The notes under the pieces were generated by a model that worked only from the letters and a program-made list of their open reading frames with translations, made no database searches and was not told the origin of the DNA. From a virus: DNA of 64,000 nucleotides. Of this stretch, positions 18,523 through 27,006 are shown piece by piece (the first letter of the stretch is position 1; each line of letters opens with the position of its first letter). The stretch spans positions 1-64,000 of IMG/VR virus record IMGVR_UViG_3300042478_002320; one strand, 5' to 3'. The translations under genes were made by a program, and so were the position numbers.

Positions 18523-19254
18523 TTATTTTTTAGGATTATCAAACATTTGTTTAAAATCATTTAAAGCACTATCAGATTCTTTTTTAATTTCATTTATAGT
18601 ATTAATTTTATTTTTTGAATTTTTCCAAATTTTATACTCCTGTTTAGAAGCCATTAAATCTGCCATATGGATTATGTAAGCTAAATTTGTTCTTAGAGAA
18701 GCTGATTCAGATCTTGCTATATAATATGGTTTATTACCATCCTCATATAATCCATCATGTATTTTAATTGCTATAAACTCTTCCCAAGAAATTTTAACAC
18801 TAAATTTCTGTAGAGTATATATGCTCAAATCAGGAACTAATGCGAAAGGTATATTATCATTAGTCTTGTATACTTTTCCCATATTCTTTCTGTGCCATTC
18901 GCTATCATTAGGAATATACTTATCATTACCTTCCCCAATAAATCCTAACTTACCTAAATCATGGTGCATAGCAACAAATACTAAATTAGATTTAGTAAAT
19001 CCTGAAAGATCCATGTTCATCTGTTCGTAAAATTCATACAATTTAATGGATGTATCAATAACTCTAAGCACATGATCAATATAACCGCCTACAAAAGCAT
19101 TATGATAATAATCAATAGAACTTGCAGGTGCTAAAACCAATCTATTTCCAAATGAATCGTACATGTTTTTCAACTCTACTTTTCTATCAGAAAGATAAAC
19201 TTCAATATAGTTTAAAAATTCACCATACTGTTTTTCAAGAACGCTAACTTCCAT
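18523..19254 (-). CDS. HD-domain phosphohydrolase
   Basis: 243 residues. Metal ligands of an HD domain can be read in order: H51 in YYHNAFVGGYIDH, H98-D99 in VAMHHDLGKLGFIG, and a later H in KIHDGLYED. The D-L-G-K after HD is classical. Proteins of this type in phages hydrolyse nucleotides or cyclic nucleotides, but the substrate cannot be read from sequence. It lies in the same minus-strand run as the late sigma factor. Confidence 0.75.
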   Translation of the reverse strand: MEVSVLEKQYGEFLNYIEVYLSDRKVELKNMYDSFGNRLVLAPASSIDYYHNAFVGGYIDHVLRVIDTSIKLYEFYEQMNMDLSGFTKSNLVFVAMHHDLGKLGFIGEGNDKYIPNDSEWHRKNMGKVYKTNDNIPFALVPDLSIYTLQKFSVKISWEEFIAIKIHDGLYEDGNKPYYIARSESASLRTNLAYIIHMADLMASKQEYKIWKNSKNKINTINEIKKESDSALNDFKQMFDNPKK

Positions 19255-19257
19255 AAC

Positions 19258-19560
19258 TTATAATTTTGTTTTTGTTTTATTATACCAATCCTTTATCTCC
19301 TCATCAGTCATACTACTGAACTCATCAGGAGTTAATAACGCATAACCTTGCTTATTGTTTCCTGTATCTATAGAATTATAATAAATAGGTTCCACAACTA
19401 ACTCTTCAACATTCTCTTTTGTTAATACTTTATTTCCATTATCAACTATTTTAAAAATAGGTTTAGGCTTTGTTACAACAGATATTTTATAATTTTTTAT
19501 ATTAGGATCTTGATCAATAAAGTCATTTTGCACAATAAAGTTATTAGGTTTATTGTGCAA
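19258..19560 (-). CDS. Hypothetical protein
   Basis: 100 residues, no recognised family. Begins MHNKPNNFIVQNDFIDQDP and ends with an acidic/aromatic helix (SSMTDEEIKDWYNKTK). It is 3 nt from the HD gene and 8 nt from the membrane protein gene, so it is co-transcribed with them. Confidence 0.5.
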   Translation of the reverse strand: MHNKPNNFIVQNDFIDQDPNIKNYKISVVTKPKPIFKIVDNGNKVLTKENVEELVVEPIYYNSIDTGNNKQGYALLTPDEFSSMTDEEIKDWYNKTKTKL

Positions 19561-19568
19561 TTTACGGT

Positions 19569-20561
19569 TTACTGTGTTTTTTTTTTGGGTTCGGAATCTT
19601 TAGAAGCTTTTGGCTTTCTTCCCATAATTTTACTGCCTTTTTTCGTTTTATTATCTAAAACAACTTGATCGTAGGTATCGCTTATATCCGTAGGTTCATC
19701 TTTTAATAAGTCTAATACATCTGAATTTTTCTTAATAAAATCTTCCTTTTTAGTTGATTTGGATATGTTATTAACTAAATAACTTACGGTAATAACTAAA
19801 GTTATGGCAAGAGGATCAAATACGAATATTATCATAAGAATAAAATAATTCATTAGATTATCCATAGGTACTTCAGTAACTTTACTTAGATAAATTATCG
19901 GCCCTAACTCTGCTGCTGCATCATTGTTAGATTCCATTGATAATACTTCTATTTTATAGTTATCTATACTTGAAGATATGTTTTCTATATCATTTGATAC
20001 TTTATCTCTTCTTTCTACAGCATCTTTTAATTGATATTCTAATGATTTTCGAGTTTCTGAAGATGATGATACTATCTTCTCCCCCGATTTTTTATCAATA
20101 GTAGATGTCATTGTTCCATTAGATAACCCATTTCTAAGTTCAGCTATATCTTTAACTATAGATTGTTTCTCCTCTTGCAAGGATTTTAACCTATCTGATA
20201 GATTATCAGATTTGGCTCTAACAATATTTATTTTATTTTCTGCTATATTGTTTCTATTAGATGTTATCTGATAAGCATTAGATAAAAATCCATAAATACC
20301 TGCTGAAGTTATCAACATCAGAACTACTATAGCTACCGATAAGTAAATCTTTAATGAATTTGGCAATACATCTTTATTCTGATGCAATGAATATGCTGCT
20401 ACTAACTTAGATCCTTCTAATACAGAAGCCATTATTATAACAGATATACCTGCTCCCGCAAATACTTTACTCAATCCGTAAACTGAGAAAAAAGCTGCGG
20501 AAGCAGATAATAATAGAGCTGATAAAGCTACTAAGAATAATACGAATTTTTCCTTTACCAT
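19569..20561 (-). CDS. Multispanning membrane protein with coiled-coil loop
   Basis: 330 residues with about four membrane helices: residues 6-26, 33-52 and 72-92 at the N-terminus, and one near residues 235-260. They flank a long periplasmic or cytoplasmic coiled coil (NKINIVRAKSDNLSDRLKSL and following, residues 105-215). The C-terminus is basic. This architecture is common as a conserved hypothetical in T4-like marine phages; a role at the host membrane during late infection is plausible. Confidence 0.6.
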   Translation of the reverse strand: MVKEKFVLFLVALSALLLSASAAFFSVYGLSKVFAGAGISVIIMASVLEGSKLVAAYSLHQNKDVLPNSLKIYLSVAIVVLMLITSAGIYGFLSNAYQITSNRNNIAENKINIVRAKSDNLSDRLKSLQEEKQSIVKDIAELRNGLSNGTMTSTIDKKSGEKIVSSSSETRKSLEYQLKDAVERRDKVSNDIENISSSIDNYKIEVLSMESNNDAAAELGPIIYLSKVTEVPMDNLMNYFILMIIFVFDPLAITLVITVSYLVNNISKSTKKEDFIKKNSDVLDLLKDEPTDISDTYDQVVLDNKTKKGSKIMGRKPKASKDSEPKKKTQ

Positions 20562-20734
20562 AATGACATAAAAAATAATGATTGTTTTAAGTCCTTTTCC
20601 ATAGTTTCTAATAACTCTAATAACTTGGACTCATTCATTTGCTTGTTATGAATACTTCTTTTGATGTTAGAAATCATATCTGAAACTTCAAGTATTTTAG
20701 CTTCAGCATTTCCTTTATAAGTTTCCTTAATCAT
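20555..20734 (-). CDS. Small hypothetical protein, 59 aa
   Basis: An ATG at 20734 opens a 59-residue frame, MIKETYKGNAEAKILEVSDM to ...SLFFMSLW, overlapping the membrane protein start by 7 nt. It is mostly helical and charged. The overlap suggests translational coupling. A TATTTATA box (20796-20803) lies further upstream. Confidence 0.5.
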   Translation of the reverse strand: MIKETYKGNAEAKILEVSDMISNIKRSIHNKQMNESKLLELLETMEKDLKQSLFFMSLW

Positions 20735-20835
20735 ATTAAAAAATATTTAAACTCATATATAATACATTTTATTTTTGTAATTGTTTCTAATACTCTATAA
20801 ATATATTTCAGTAATATTATATAAAATTATACTAT

Positions 20836-21516
20836 CTATGCTTTTTTAGATTCTTCAGCATCATTAGGAGTCATTTTCGTGATATTCTTACTATTCATAT
20901 AACCAAGTACTCTACGTATTTTTTTACCATACTCACTATTCCTATGCCACACTTTAACTGCATCTTCAATAGTCATCATAGTAACCTTAGTTACAAATGA
21001 ACCTATCTCAGGGTCATCAAAATCTTTCATATTTTCAATCGTAATTGGCTGTTCTTGATTTAATTCATTGTCATTCGCAGGTATCCATTTACCTTTTACT
21101 ATGTCCCAAACTGAAAATTCAGTTCTTTTTATTGTAGGGATATCTCTATTATAATTTACGACAATTTTTGATTTAATAATAGAACCTCCAACTACTTCTT
21201 TATATTCTTTTGAAAATGGTATCTTAGTTCTAATATCTCCTCCTGAATATAGAAATGCTTGTAAATCAAGATTAGGTTCATAATCCATACTTGCAGTTAT
21301 GCCATAAATCTCAAATGGGTTTTTAGTTATACCCAATTTAGCAAGTAGATTTTTAAGTAATTTTCCTTGCTGACTTGAACCTTTCATACGAGATACTATA
21401 TCATCTAAAAATCCTTCATTTATATTCTCAGAAGATTTTACATATTTACCTTCTTTGATAATTCCTGCCAATTTTTGAATTCTTAGAATTTCCTCATTTA
21501 CTAATTTCTTTTTCAT
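20836..21516 (-). CDS. Protein with N-terminal packaging-type peptide (QKLAGIIKE)
   Basis: 226 residues. The N-terminal MKKKLVNEEILRIQKLAGII-KEG is a charged amphipathic helix with an L-A-G-I-x-x-E end, closely matching that of the gene at 30720-30977 (MQQLAGILTE). A second candidate boundary lies at about residue 34 (NINEGFLDD). The remainder is an unrecognised alpha/beta domain. The helix plus (L/I)xxE pattern resembles T4 capsid-targeting peptides removed by the prohead protease. A TATTTATA box is upstream. The function of the mature protein is unknown. Confidence 0.6.
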   Translation of the reverse strand: MKKKLVNEEILRIQKLAGIIKEGKYVKSSENINEGFLDDIVSRMKGSSQQGKLLKNLLAKLGITKNPFEIYGITASMDYEPNLDLQAFLYSGGDIRTKIPFSKEYKEVVGGSIIKSKIVVNYNRDIPTIKRTEFSVWDIVKGKWIPANDNELNQEQPITIENMKDFDDPEIGSFVTKVTMMTIEDAVKVWHRNSEYGKKIRRVLGYMNSKNITKMTPNDAEESKKA

Positions 21517-21534
21517 AATTTTTATTTATTATTT

Positions 21535-21645
21535 ATATATAAATATAGTATAGTATTATATTATTATATATTATATATTATATATTATATATTATTTTTT
21601 ATATTATATAGTATTATATATTTATATATATATATATTTTCAAAG
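21535..21645. repeat. AT-only divergent intergenic region with TATATTA repeats
   Basis: About 110 nt made almost only of A and T, with repeated tatattatatatta units. It lies between the divergent genes at 21516 (minus) and 21705 (plus) and is probably a melting/promoter region for both directions. Confidence 0.6.
21538..21545 (-). promoter_or_regulatory. Candidate late promoter box TATTTATA
   Basis: Minus-strand ATATTTATATATAAATAATAA lies upstream of the ATG at 21516. The area is AT-only, so chance matching is easier here than at other sites. Confidence 0.35.
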
Positions 21646-21683
21646 TTACAGATTTTTTTTCTAAAAACAATACTTTTTATAAA

Positions 21684-21703
21684 ACATTAACAAAACATTA
21701 ACA
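21684..21703 (+). promoter_or_regulatory. Upstream box ACATTAACA-AAACATTAACA
   Basis: Two ACATTAACA half-sites 11 nt apart end 1 nt before the ATG at 21705. The same paired motif precedes promoters at 35150, 38390, 43738, 55805 and 56963. Here no clear -33/-7 pair lies between it and the gene, so its role may differ. Confidence 0.4.
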
Positions 21704-21704
21704 T

Positions 21705-21980
21705 ATGAGAGTGATATTCAATAATCCTATAACAAAAATATATGAAGTTGGTATAATTGTAAAAAAATATACCATAAACAAAAGACAAAAGTTTGATGTT
21801 ATTTCAGAAAAAGGATCCATGTATTTAGCATTATCTACAAATGTACAAAAAAGTGGTCATATAAATGAAACTTTATCAAAAAAGTTTGCAGACAGCATCA
21901 ATACAAACTTAACCAAACTAAATCAGTCTAATTATAGAAATCCTGAATATATACCTAATATTTTAAAAGTAAATATATAA
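21705..21980 (+). CDS. Small hypothetical protein
   Basis: 91 residues, MRVIFNNPITKIYEVGIIVK..., basic, beta-rich N-terminus and helical C-terminus. No family recognised. It is followed after one base by the next gene, so the two are co-transcribed. Confidence 0.5.
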   Translation: MRVIFNNPITKIYEVGIIVKKYTINKRQKFDVISEKGSMYLALSTNVQKSGHINETLSKKFADSINTNLTKLNQSNYRNPEYIPNILKVNI

Positions 21981-21981
21981 T

Positions 21982-22470
21982 ATGGAAAAATCTGAGGATT
22001 ACAATAGAATCTTAGAATATTATAAGCAACTAACAAAAGAATCAAAGTTAGATTTTACTAATACTCTTTTCAACATAGGATTAGATAAAGTAAATGTAAT
22101 ATTAGAAGATTCTTTAATGTCTGATGATGATTATGATTTGTTTTCAGAAAATATTAGTCACATATCGGATGAATTAGATGAGGATGATTTCATTGAATAT
22201 TCACCTGATGATGCTGATAGTATCTTAGACTTGAAGAGAGTAGATGATGATGTAAACAATGATATGTATGTCGTAATAGACATAGATAATAATATAATTC
22301 ATATATACTCTAATGATTTAAAAGATATTGAAAACTACAAATATGAAAATATATTTTTAAGAGGTATGTTTTTTGTAATAGATAAGGAATACATAAATAA
22401 TAAAGAATACAAATATTATGAGTGTGCTAAAATAATTGGTCAATTGGAACAAGATATTTGTTACAATTAG
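21982..22470 (+). CDS. Acidic hypothetical protein
   Basis: 162 residues, very acidic in the middle (DELDEDDFIEYSPDDADSIL). No family recognised. The composition resembles DNA-mimic or regulatory proteins of phages, but nothing specific supports this. Confidence 0.5.
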   Translation: MEKSEDYNRILEYYKQLTKESKLDFTNTLFNIGLDKVNVILEDSLMSDDDYDLFSENISHISDELDEDDFIEYSPDDADSILDLKRVDDDVNNDMYVVIDIDNNIIHIYSNDLKDIENYKYENIFLRGMFFVIDKEYINNKEYKYYECAKIIGQLEQDICYN

Positions 22471-22473
22471 ATA

Positions 22474-22481
22474 TATTTATA
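22474..22481 (+). promoter_or_regulatory. Candidate late promoter box TATTTATA
   Basis: ATATTTATATATAAAAAC lies 14 nt before the ATG at 22496, here on the plus strand, in the same orientation relative to the gene as the minus-strand examples. Confidence 0.45.
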
Positions 22482-22495
22482 TATAAAAACAAATT

Positions 22496-22849
22496 ATGAG
22501 TAAAGAACTTCGAGAAATGATTGACAGAGTACGAAACTATAAAAAGTCTGTTAATGAATCCTATGATTTGGTTTCTCAATTTAAAGGAAATCATCATGGA
22601 AATCCAATGCCAAAAAATAAATATTTAAATTCATTAGGTTTAGATGAAGAAGGTATAGAAACTATTCAAATATGGATTAATCTTATGCAAGATGATAAAT
22701 CTTGGTTTAGTAAAACATATCCGAAAGGTTCGGCAGATTATGTGGACTTAATTTCATATATTTCAGAAAAAGTAAAAGATTTAAAATCATTTGTTAAAAA
22801 ATACAAATCAGTAAATCCTATAAAAGTCGTTAATTTTTTGAAGGACTAA
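22496..22849 (+). CDS. Small hypothetical protein with helical N-terminus
   Basis: 117 residues. The start MSKELREMIDRVRNYKKSVNE is an amphipathic helix ending S-V-N-E, loosely like the packaging-type peptides of other genes here. The rest is helical and Lys-rich (ISEKVKDLKSFVKKYKS), with a DDKSWFSKTYPKG motif. No family recognised. It has its own TATTTATA box. Confidence 0.5.
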   Translation: MSKELREMIDRVRNYKKSVNESYDLVSQFKGNHHGNPMPKNKYLNSLGLDEEGIETIQIWINLMQDDKSWFSKTYPKGSADYVDLISYISEKVKDLKSFVKKYKSVNPIKVVNFLKD

Positions 22850-22903
22850 ATTATTATAAATAGTATTTAGTAATTATAGATTAGTATACTTATAGTATAT
22901 AAT

Positions 22904-22914
22904 GATAGCCGAGC
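22904..22914 (+). repeat. Left arm of 11-bp inverted repeat flanking hsp20 (GATAGCCGAGC)
   Basis: Exact reverse complement of GCTCGGCTATC at 23388-23398. The two arms enclose only the hsp20 gene and its leader, which includes a CCGCC..GGAGG hairpin and a rare Shine-Dalgarno-like GGAGG. Confidence 0.7.
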
Positions 22915-22957
22915 ATTTTTATAACCGCCATCTTAGGAGGCACAAAACTAAAACAAA

Positions 22958-23380
22958 ATGATTAGAAAAGTTAATGAAATTCCATACAGCTCTATGGATG
23001 TCTTTTTAAAAAACTATTTTGATTCTAAAGATGATTTCTTTTCTGTAAAAGACAGTAAGATAAACTATCCTTTAGATTTAATCCAATCAGATGATGGATT
23101 ATTATTGCAAATAGCTTGTGTTGGTGCTGATCTTCAGGATATAAGCATAACAACAACTCTTGATACTCTCAGGATTAAATATGATAGACCTAAATTAGAT
23201 GATAACTACAATTATTTGATAAAATCAATAACACAAAAATCATTTGATTTGGGATATAAGGTTTCAGCTAAATATGATTTAGAGAAAATAGAAGCAAAAC
23301 TATCAAAAGGATTGCTAACTATTATGATACATTATAAAGAAAGTCAACAACCCAAATCAATAAATATTATTTCAGAATAA
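22958..23380 (+). CDS. Small heat-shock protein, Hsp20/alpha-crystallin family
   Basis: 140 residues. The C-terminal 95 residues form an alpha-crystallin domain: YPLDLIQSDDGLLLQIACVG, then LQDISITTTLDTLRIKYDR, and the final YDLEKIEAKLSKGLLTIMI with the A-x-L-x-x-G-L-L-T/I-I signature. Hsp20 genes are known in T4-like cyanophages, where they are thought to help fold or assemble virion proteins. The leader contains TTAGGAGGCAC before the ATG, one of few Shine-Dalgarno-like sites in this window, and the gene is bracketed by an 11-bp inverted repeat. Confidence 0.85.
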   Translation: MIRKVNEIPYSSMDVFLKNYFDSKDDFFSVKDSKINYPLDLIQSDDGLLLQIACVGADLQDISITTTLDTLRIKYDRPKLDDNYNYLIKSITQKSFDLGYKVSAKYDLEKIEAKLSKGLLTIMIHYKESQQPKSINIISE

Positions 23381-23387
23381 ACTAAAA

Positions 23388-23398
23388 GCTCGGCTATC
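23388..23398 (+). repeat. Right arm of inverted repeat flanking hsp20 (GCTCGGCTATC)
   Basis: Begins 8 nt after the hsp20 stop and pairs perfectly with 22904-22914. It could form a long-range mRNA stem, act as a processing signal or mark a cassette edge. Confidence 0.7.
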
Positions 23399-23402
23399 TA
23401 TT

Positions 23403-25436
23403 ATGAAAACAAATACATTTATATTAAAATGCATTCAAAATGCTATACTTTCAGAAAAGTTAAACAAAACATCTAAAATTATAAAATTAATAGAAATATC
23501 TGAAAATCCTGAAAATAATATTAGTCCTAAAAAGAAATTTTGGATTAATACTCTATTAAGAATAGTGGCAGATGAATCTTATTATAAAGACATAAAAATA
23601 ACTAATATTAAGTGGGATGATGTTTTTAAATTGTATGATGATGATTATTCTCCACAAGAAGCATCAGCTATGTTAATACAAATGGATGAATCTATAAAAT
23701 CAAAATCTAAAAATATGTTAAATGAAAAAGATACGAATGAATACGAACCTATTGATATATCTTTTGACCTTAGCAAATTAAATACTAAAAGATATACTGA
23801 CTTTGAATTTTCTGATTTAATAGATTCTATAAACAGTACACGTGGTCTTAGTAAGAATATAGAAAAAAGATCAGATGGTACTTATGGATTTGTAGATATG
23901 ATTCATAAAAATAGTAAAGATGAGGAACTAAGAATACCTCGTATGCTATTGACACCTGATGCTACAAAGAGAAAAGATAGGGAAGGTGTTAATTTTGAAC
24001 CATCAAAATGGGATATAGTTATAGGTAGTAATATATTCAATACTAAAGCAGCTGCCGAAGATGCTCGTTCTAAAGCAATACTAAAAAGAAAAGACATTGC
24101 TCCTTATATTCATAATGATACAATTAAAAGTATTTCTGTATATGATGAGAAAGGTAATTTAATGAATGGAGAAATACTTGATGCAAGTGGTACTCCTTAT
24201 AATTTAGATAAATTAAGGTCTTTAATTATGAAAAGACCTGAAACATTGTTAAGTTTTAATGAGAAGTCAGAACATTCTACAGGAGGTACTGAGAAAGTAT
24301 TTAACTTAGGTTTACCTGCTTTGACAGGTTTGATTGTTGATGAGAGTGATCCTGAAAAGTCTTTCCATATCGTAAATACATGCCCAATGGCAGGAAGTTG
24401 TAAAGCTCACTGTTTTGCGATGAAAGGAGGTTATGTTCAGTTTGAATCACCTGCATTAAAGATGGTTCAGAAACTTAATTTTCTTATGAATGATCCTAAA
24501 GGTTTTCAAGCTAAATTAGTTAGTGAAATAAAATCTGAATACACCAAAATGAAATCAGATTTTAAAGATTCCACATGGCATTTATTGGTTAGATTTCATG
24601 ATTCAGGAGATTTTTTCAGTGATGATTATTCTAATTTAGCTTTAAATGTTTGTAGAATTTTTAGGGAAGGTACCTATAAAGAAAATCCTGTGTTATTCTA
24701 TGCTTATACAAAACAATTAGATGCTAAAGGTAAATTAGAAAAAGAGCCTAACTTTGTTATAAATTTCTCATTAGGTTCAAAACAAGGTTCTAAGATTGAC
24801 CCTAAAATCACAAAATTAGCAGCTGTAGTAGATGATTTACGATTGAATAAGATTACTCCTGATTTAAAAAATAAAATTGTATCATTTCTAAAAGATAATC
24901 CAAAAACAAGTAAGTATGTTATAGATTATATGAAAAATACTGCTAAATTACCTGATAAAGATAGAGTATCTAAGATTACAACATTATTAAATTCTATTAA
25001 GAGTAAAGATGCTAAAAGTTTAAAGAAATTATATGAAAGAGAAGTTGTTAATGTAAAAGATACTGCTTGGTTAAAATATGTTAAAAGGGTAAAGACAGGT
25101 AATTTAATTAAACAGTATGAAAAGAAAGATGGTAAGAAAGTGAAAGATAGTCAAGGAAATTATATTTCCAATATGGTAGATGAATACAAATGGGAATTTA
25201 TTTCAGATAGAGCTTGGAAACTCTTCCAAGACAGACTATATAATAGTTATAAAGATACATATGGTATAACTAAAGATAGTATCATAAAGTATTCAGATTG
25301 GGTTGAATTACCGAGAAGTGAATGGGCAGGGAAAGAGAATGTTGGTGTTTGGAACGTTGTCATCTTGCCCGGAATTGATGGTGACTTAGCTGCATCAAGA
25401 AGTGATGTACATATATCATTTTTATTAGTACATTAA
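23403..25436 (+). CDS. GP88-type cysteine-rich phage protein with N-terminal packaging-type peptide
   Basis: 677 residues. Around residues 325-345 is N-T-C-P-M-A-G-S-C-K-A-H-C-F-A-M, and about 60 residues later LLVRFHDSGDFFSDDYSNLA. This pairing is the signature of the 'gene product 88' family, whose clustered cysteines suggest a metal or iron-sulphur centre. The C-terminus has DGDLAASRSDVHISFLLVH, also family-like. The first 20 residues (MKTNTFILKCIQNAILSEKL) form a helix ending L-S-E, as in the putative head-targeting peptides here. An extra basic region (residues 470-600) separates the two halves of the family domain. Biochemical function is unknown. Confidence 0.65.
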   Translation: MKTNTFILKCIQNAILSEKLNKTSKIIKLIEISENPENNISPKKKFWINTLLRIVADESYYKDIKITNIKWDDVFKLYDDDYSPQEASAMLIQMDESIKSKSKNMLNEKDTNEYEPIDISFDLSKLNTKRYTDFEFSDLIDSINSTRGLSKNIEKRSDGTYGFVDMIHKNSKDEELRIPRMLLTPDATKRKDREGVNFEPSKWDIVIGSNIFNTKAAAEDARSKAILKRKDIAPYIHNDTIKSISVYDEKGNLMNGEILDASGTPYNLDKLRSLIMKRPETLLSFNEKSEHSTGGTEKVFNLGLPALTGLIVDESDPEKSFHIVNTCPMAGSCKAHCFAMKGGYVQFESPALKMVQKLNFLMNDPKGFQAKLVSEIKSEYTKMKSDFKDSTWHLLVRFHDSGDFFSDDYSNLALNVCRIFREGTYKENPVLFYAYTKQLDAKGKLEKEPNFVINFSLGSKQGSKIDPKITKLAAVVDDLRLNKITPDLKNKIVSFLKDNPKTSKYVIDYMKNTAKLPDKDRVSKITTLLNSIKSKDAKSLKKLYEREVVNVKDTAWLKYVKRVKTGNLIKQYEKKDGKKVKDSQGNYISNMVDEYKWEFISDRAWKLFQDRLYNSYKDTYGITKDSIIKYSDWVELPRSEWAGKENVGVWNVVILPGIDGDLAASRSDVHISFLLVH

Positions 25437-25525
25437 TATTGCTATATTAAACATAAATTCTATATCTTTAATAAATACACATAAAATAATTAATTAATTT
25501 TTAGTATCTTTACTAAAAAATTAAT

Positions 25526-26398
25526 ATGGCAATCGTATACGAACATTTAAGAAATGATACCAATGAGGTGTTTTATGTAGGTATTGGAAAAAATGACAAG
25601 AGAGCATATTCTAAATGTAATAGAAATCTGTATTGGCATAACACTGTAAATAAACATGGTTATACTATTAATATAATTCACAGAGATATCTCTTGGGAAG
25701 ATGCTTGTGAAATAGAAAAAGAATTAATAGCAAAATATGGAAGAAAAAACTTAGGATTAGGCAATCTTGTTAATCGTACTGATGGGGGGGATGGTATTTT
25801 GGGTCTTGTACATTCAGAAGAAACAAAACAGAAAATGAGTGAAGCAAAAAAGGGTGAAAAAAATTATTTGTTTGGTAAAACTCATTCAGAAGAAACAAGA
25901 CAGAAAATAAGTGAAGCACAAAAAGGTGATAAACATCATATGTTTGGTAAAACTCATTCAGAAGAAACAAGAAAGAAGTTAAGTGAAGCAAAAAAGGGTG
26001 AAAAACATTATATGTTTGGTAAAACTCGTTCAGAAGAAACAAGACAGAAAATAAGTGAATCACTAAAGGGTAAAACTCATTCAGAAGAAACAAAACAGAA
26101 AATGAGTGAAGCAAAAAAGGGTGAAAAAAATTATTTGTTTGGTAAAAATCTTTCAGAAGAAACAAGACAGAAAATAAGTGAATCACTAAAGGGTAAAATT
26201 CATTCAGAAGAATCAATACAGAGAATGAGTGAAGCAAGAAAGGGTGAAAAAAATCATATGTTTGGTAAAACTCATTCAGAAGGAACAAGACAGAGAATGA
26301 GTGAAGCAAGAATAAAATTTTTAGGACAAAAAAGATATACCTCGGCTCTTGCAAAACCGAAGAAGAAGCAGCTAAAGCATACCAAGATGCAAAATTGA
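25526..26398 (+). CDS. GIY-YIG-like homing endonuclease with multiple NUMOD3 repeats
   Basis: 290 residues. The N-terminal 80 residues (YEHLRNDTNEVFYVGIGKND, WEDACEIEKELIAKYGRK) are a GIY-YIG-type nuclease of the VYE/FYVGIG variant. After NRTDGGDGILG come about eight NUMOD3-like repeats of the form HSEETRQKISEAKKGEK.NYLFGKT, which bind DNA. Most family members have two to four repeats, so the domain is expanded here. The DNA repeats are nearly identical and may expand or shrink by recombination. It is a free-standing, probably selfish gene between the plus and minus blocks. Confidence 0.8.
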   Translation: MAIVYEHLRNDTNEVFYVGIGKNDKRAYSKCNRNLYWHNTVNKHGYTINIIHRDISWEDACEIEKELIAKYGRKNLGLGNLVNRTDGGDGILGLVHSEETKQKMSEAKKGEKNYLFGKTHSEETRQKISEAQKGDKHHMFGKTHSEETRKKLSEAKKGEKHYMFGKTRSEETRQKISESLKGKTHSEETKQKMSEAKKGEKNYLFGKNLSEETRQKISESLKGKIHSEESIQRMSEARKGEKNHMFGKTHSEGTRQRMSEARIKFLGQKRYTSALAKPKKKQLKHTKMQN

Positions 26399-26432
26399 TA
26401 TATCATAAATAAATTGTATTATTTTTTGAAAG

Positions 26433-26981
26433 CTATAAATTCTTTACTTTACGTAAAGCACGATACAATTCTTTAGGATTATTTATATCCATTAAAACAT
26501 TGTCATCATATTCATCACCAATTAATTCTCTTTTAAGAACATTTAATTCATCATCTCCCAAGTATATAAAAGTTCCAACAAATTTATCATTTGTTTTTAC
26601 ATTCCAAACATAAGCACCTCCCCAATCAGCATTATTAGAAAATGGTTCTTTTTTTAAATGTTTAGATATAACTCTCATTAATTTATCTCTATTATATAAT
26701 AAGTCTTCATCATCTTCAAACTCATCATATAATAATTTATTACCATTATTATCAAAAGTAGAATCATCGTTACTTAACAACCAATTTTCTAAATCTTTGT
26801 CAATAGTATTAGTGCTTTTTTGTTTTAGATATATGTTCTCATCAGGAGTTAGACTTTGTTTACCACTCTTGGTAATTTTATCTAATAAGGTATCAACTAA
26901 TTCATTATTTTCTTTTAAAATATTATGTTTTATAAAAAATTCATTTATAACTTTTTTATGTATTTGATTATAATATTTCAT
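26433..26981 (-). CDS. Hypothetical protein with DUF6576-like segment
   Basis: 182 residues. The N-terminal helix MKYYNQIHKKVINEFFIKHN-ILKEN has the (I/L)xxE pattern. LLDKITKSGKQSLTPDENIYL is like the short 'SGxxSLTxxEKxfL' motif found at the ends of Bacteroidota membrane and other proteins. The C-terminal half is an unrecognised alpha/beta domain with W residues (NADWGGAYVWNVK). Its neighbour is the endolysin gene, 25 nt downstream. Confidence 0.5.
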   Translation of the reverse strand: MKYYNQIHKKVINEFFIKHNILKENNELVDTLLDKITKSGKQSLTPDENIYLKQKSTNTIDKDLENWLLSNDDSTFDNNGNKLLYDEFEDDEDLLYNRDKLMRVISKHLKKEPFSNNADWGGAYVWNVKTNDKFVGTFIYLGDDELNVLKRELIGDEYDDNVLMDINNPKELYRALRKVKNL

Positions 26982-27006
26982 ATTAGTATATGTTTTTCAT
27001 AATTAC

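Noticed and set aside
25770-26354. 194-aa minus-strand frame opposite the NUMOD3 repeats
   Set aside because: It is a translation of the repeat on the wrong strand; the plus-strand gene has a coherent GIY-YIG and NUMOD3 structure.
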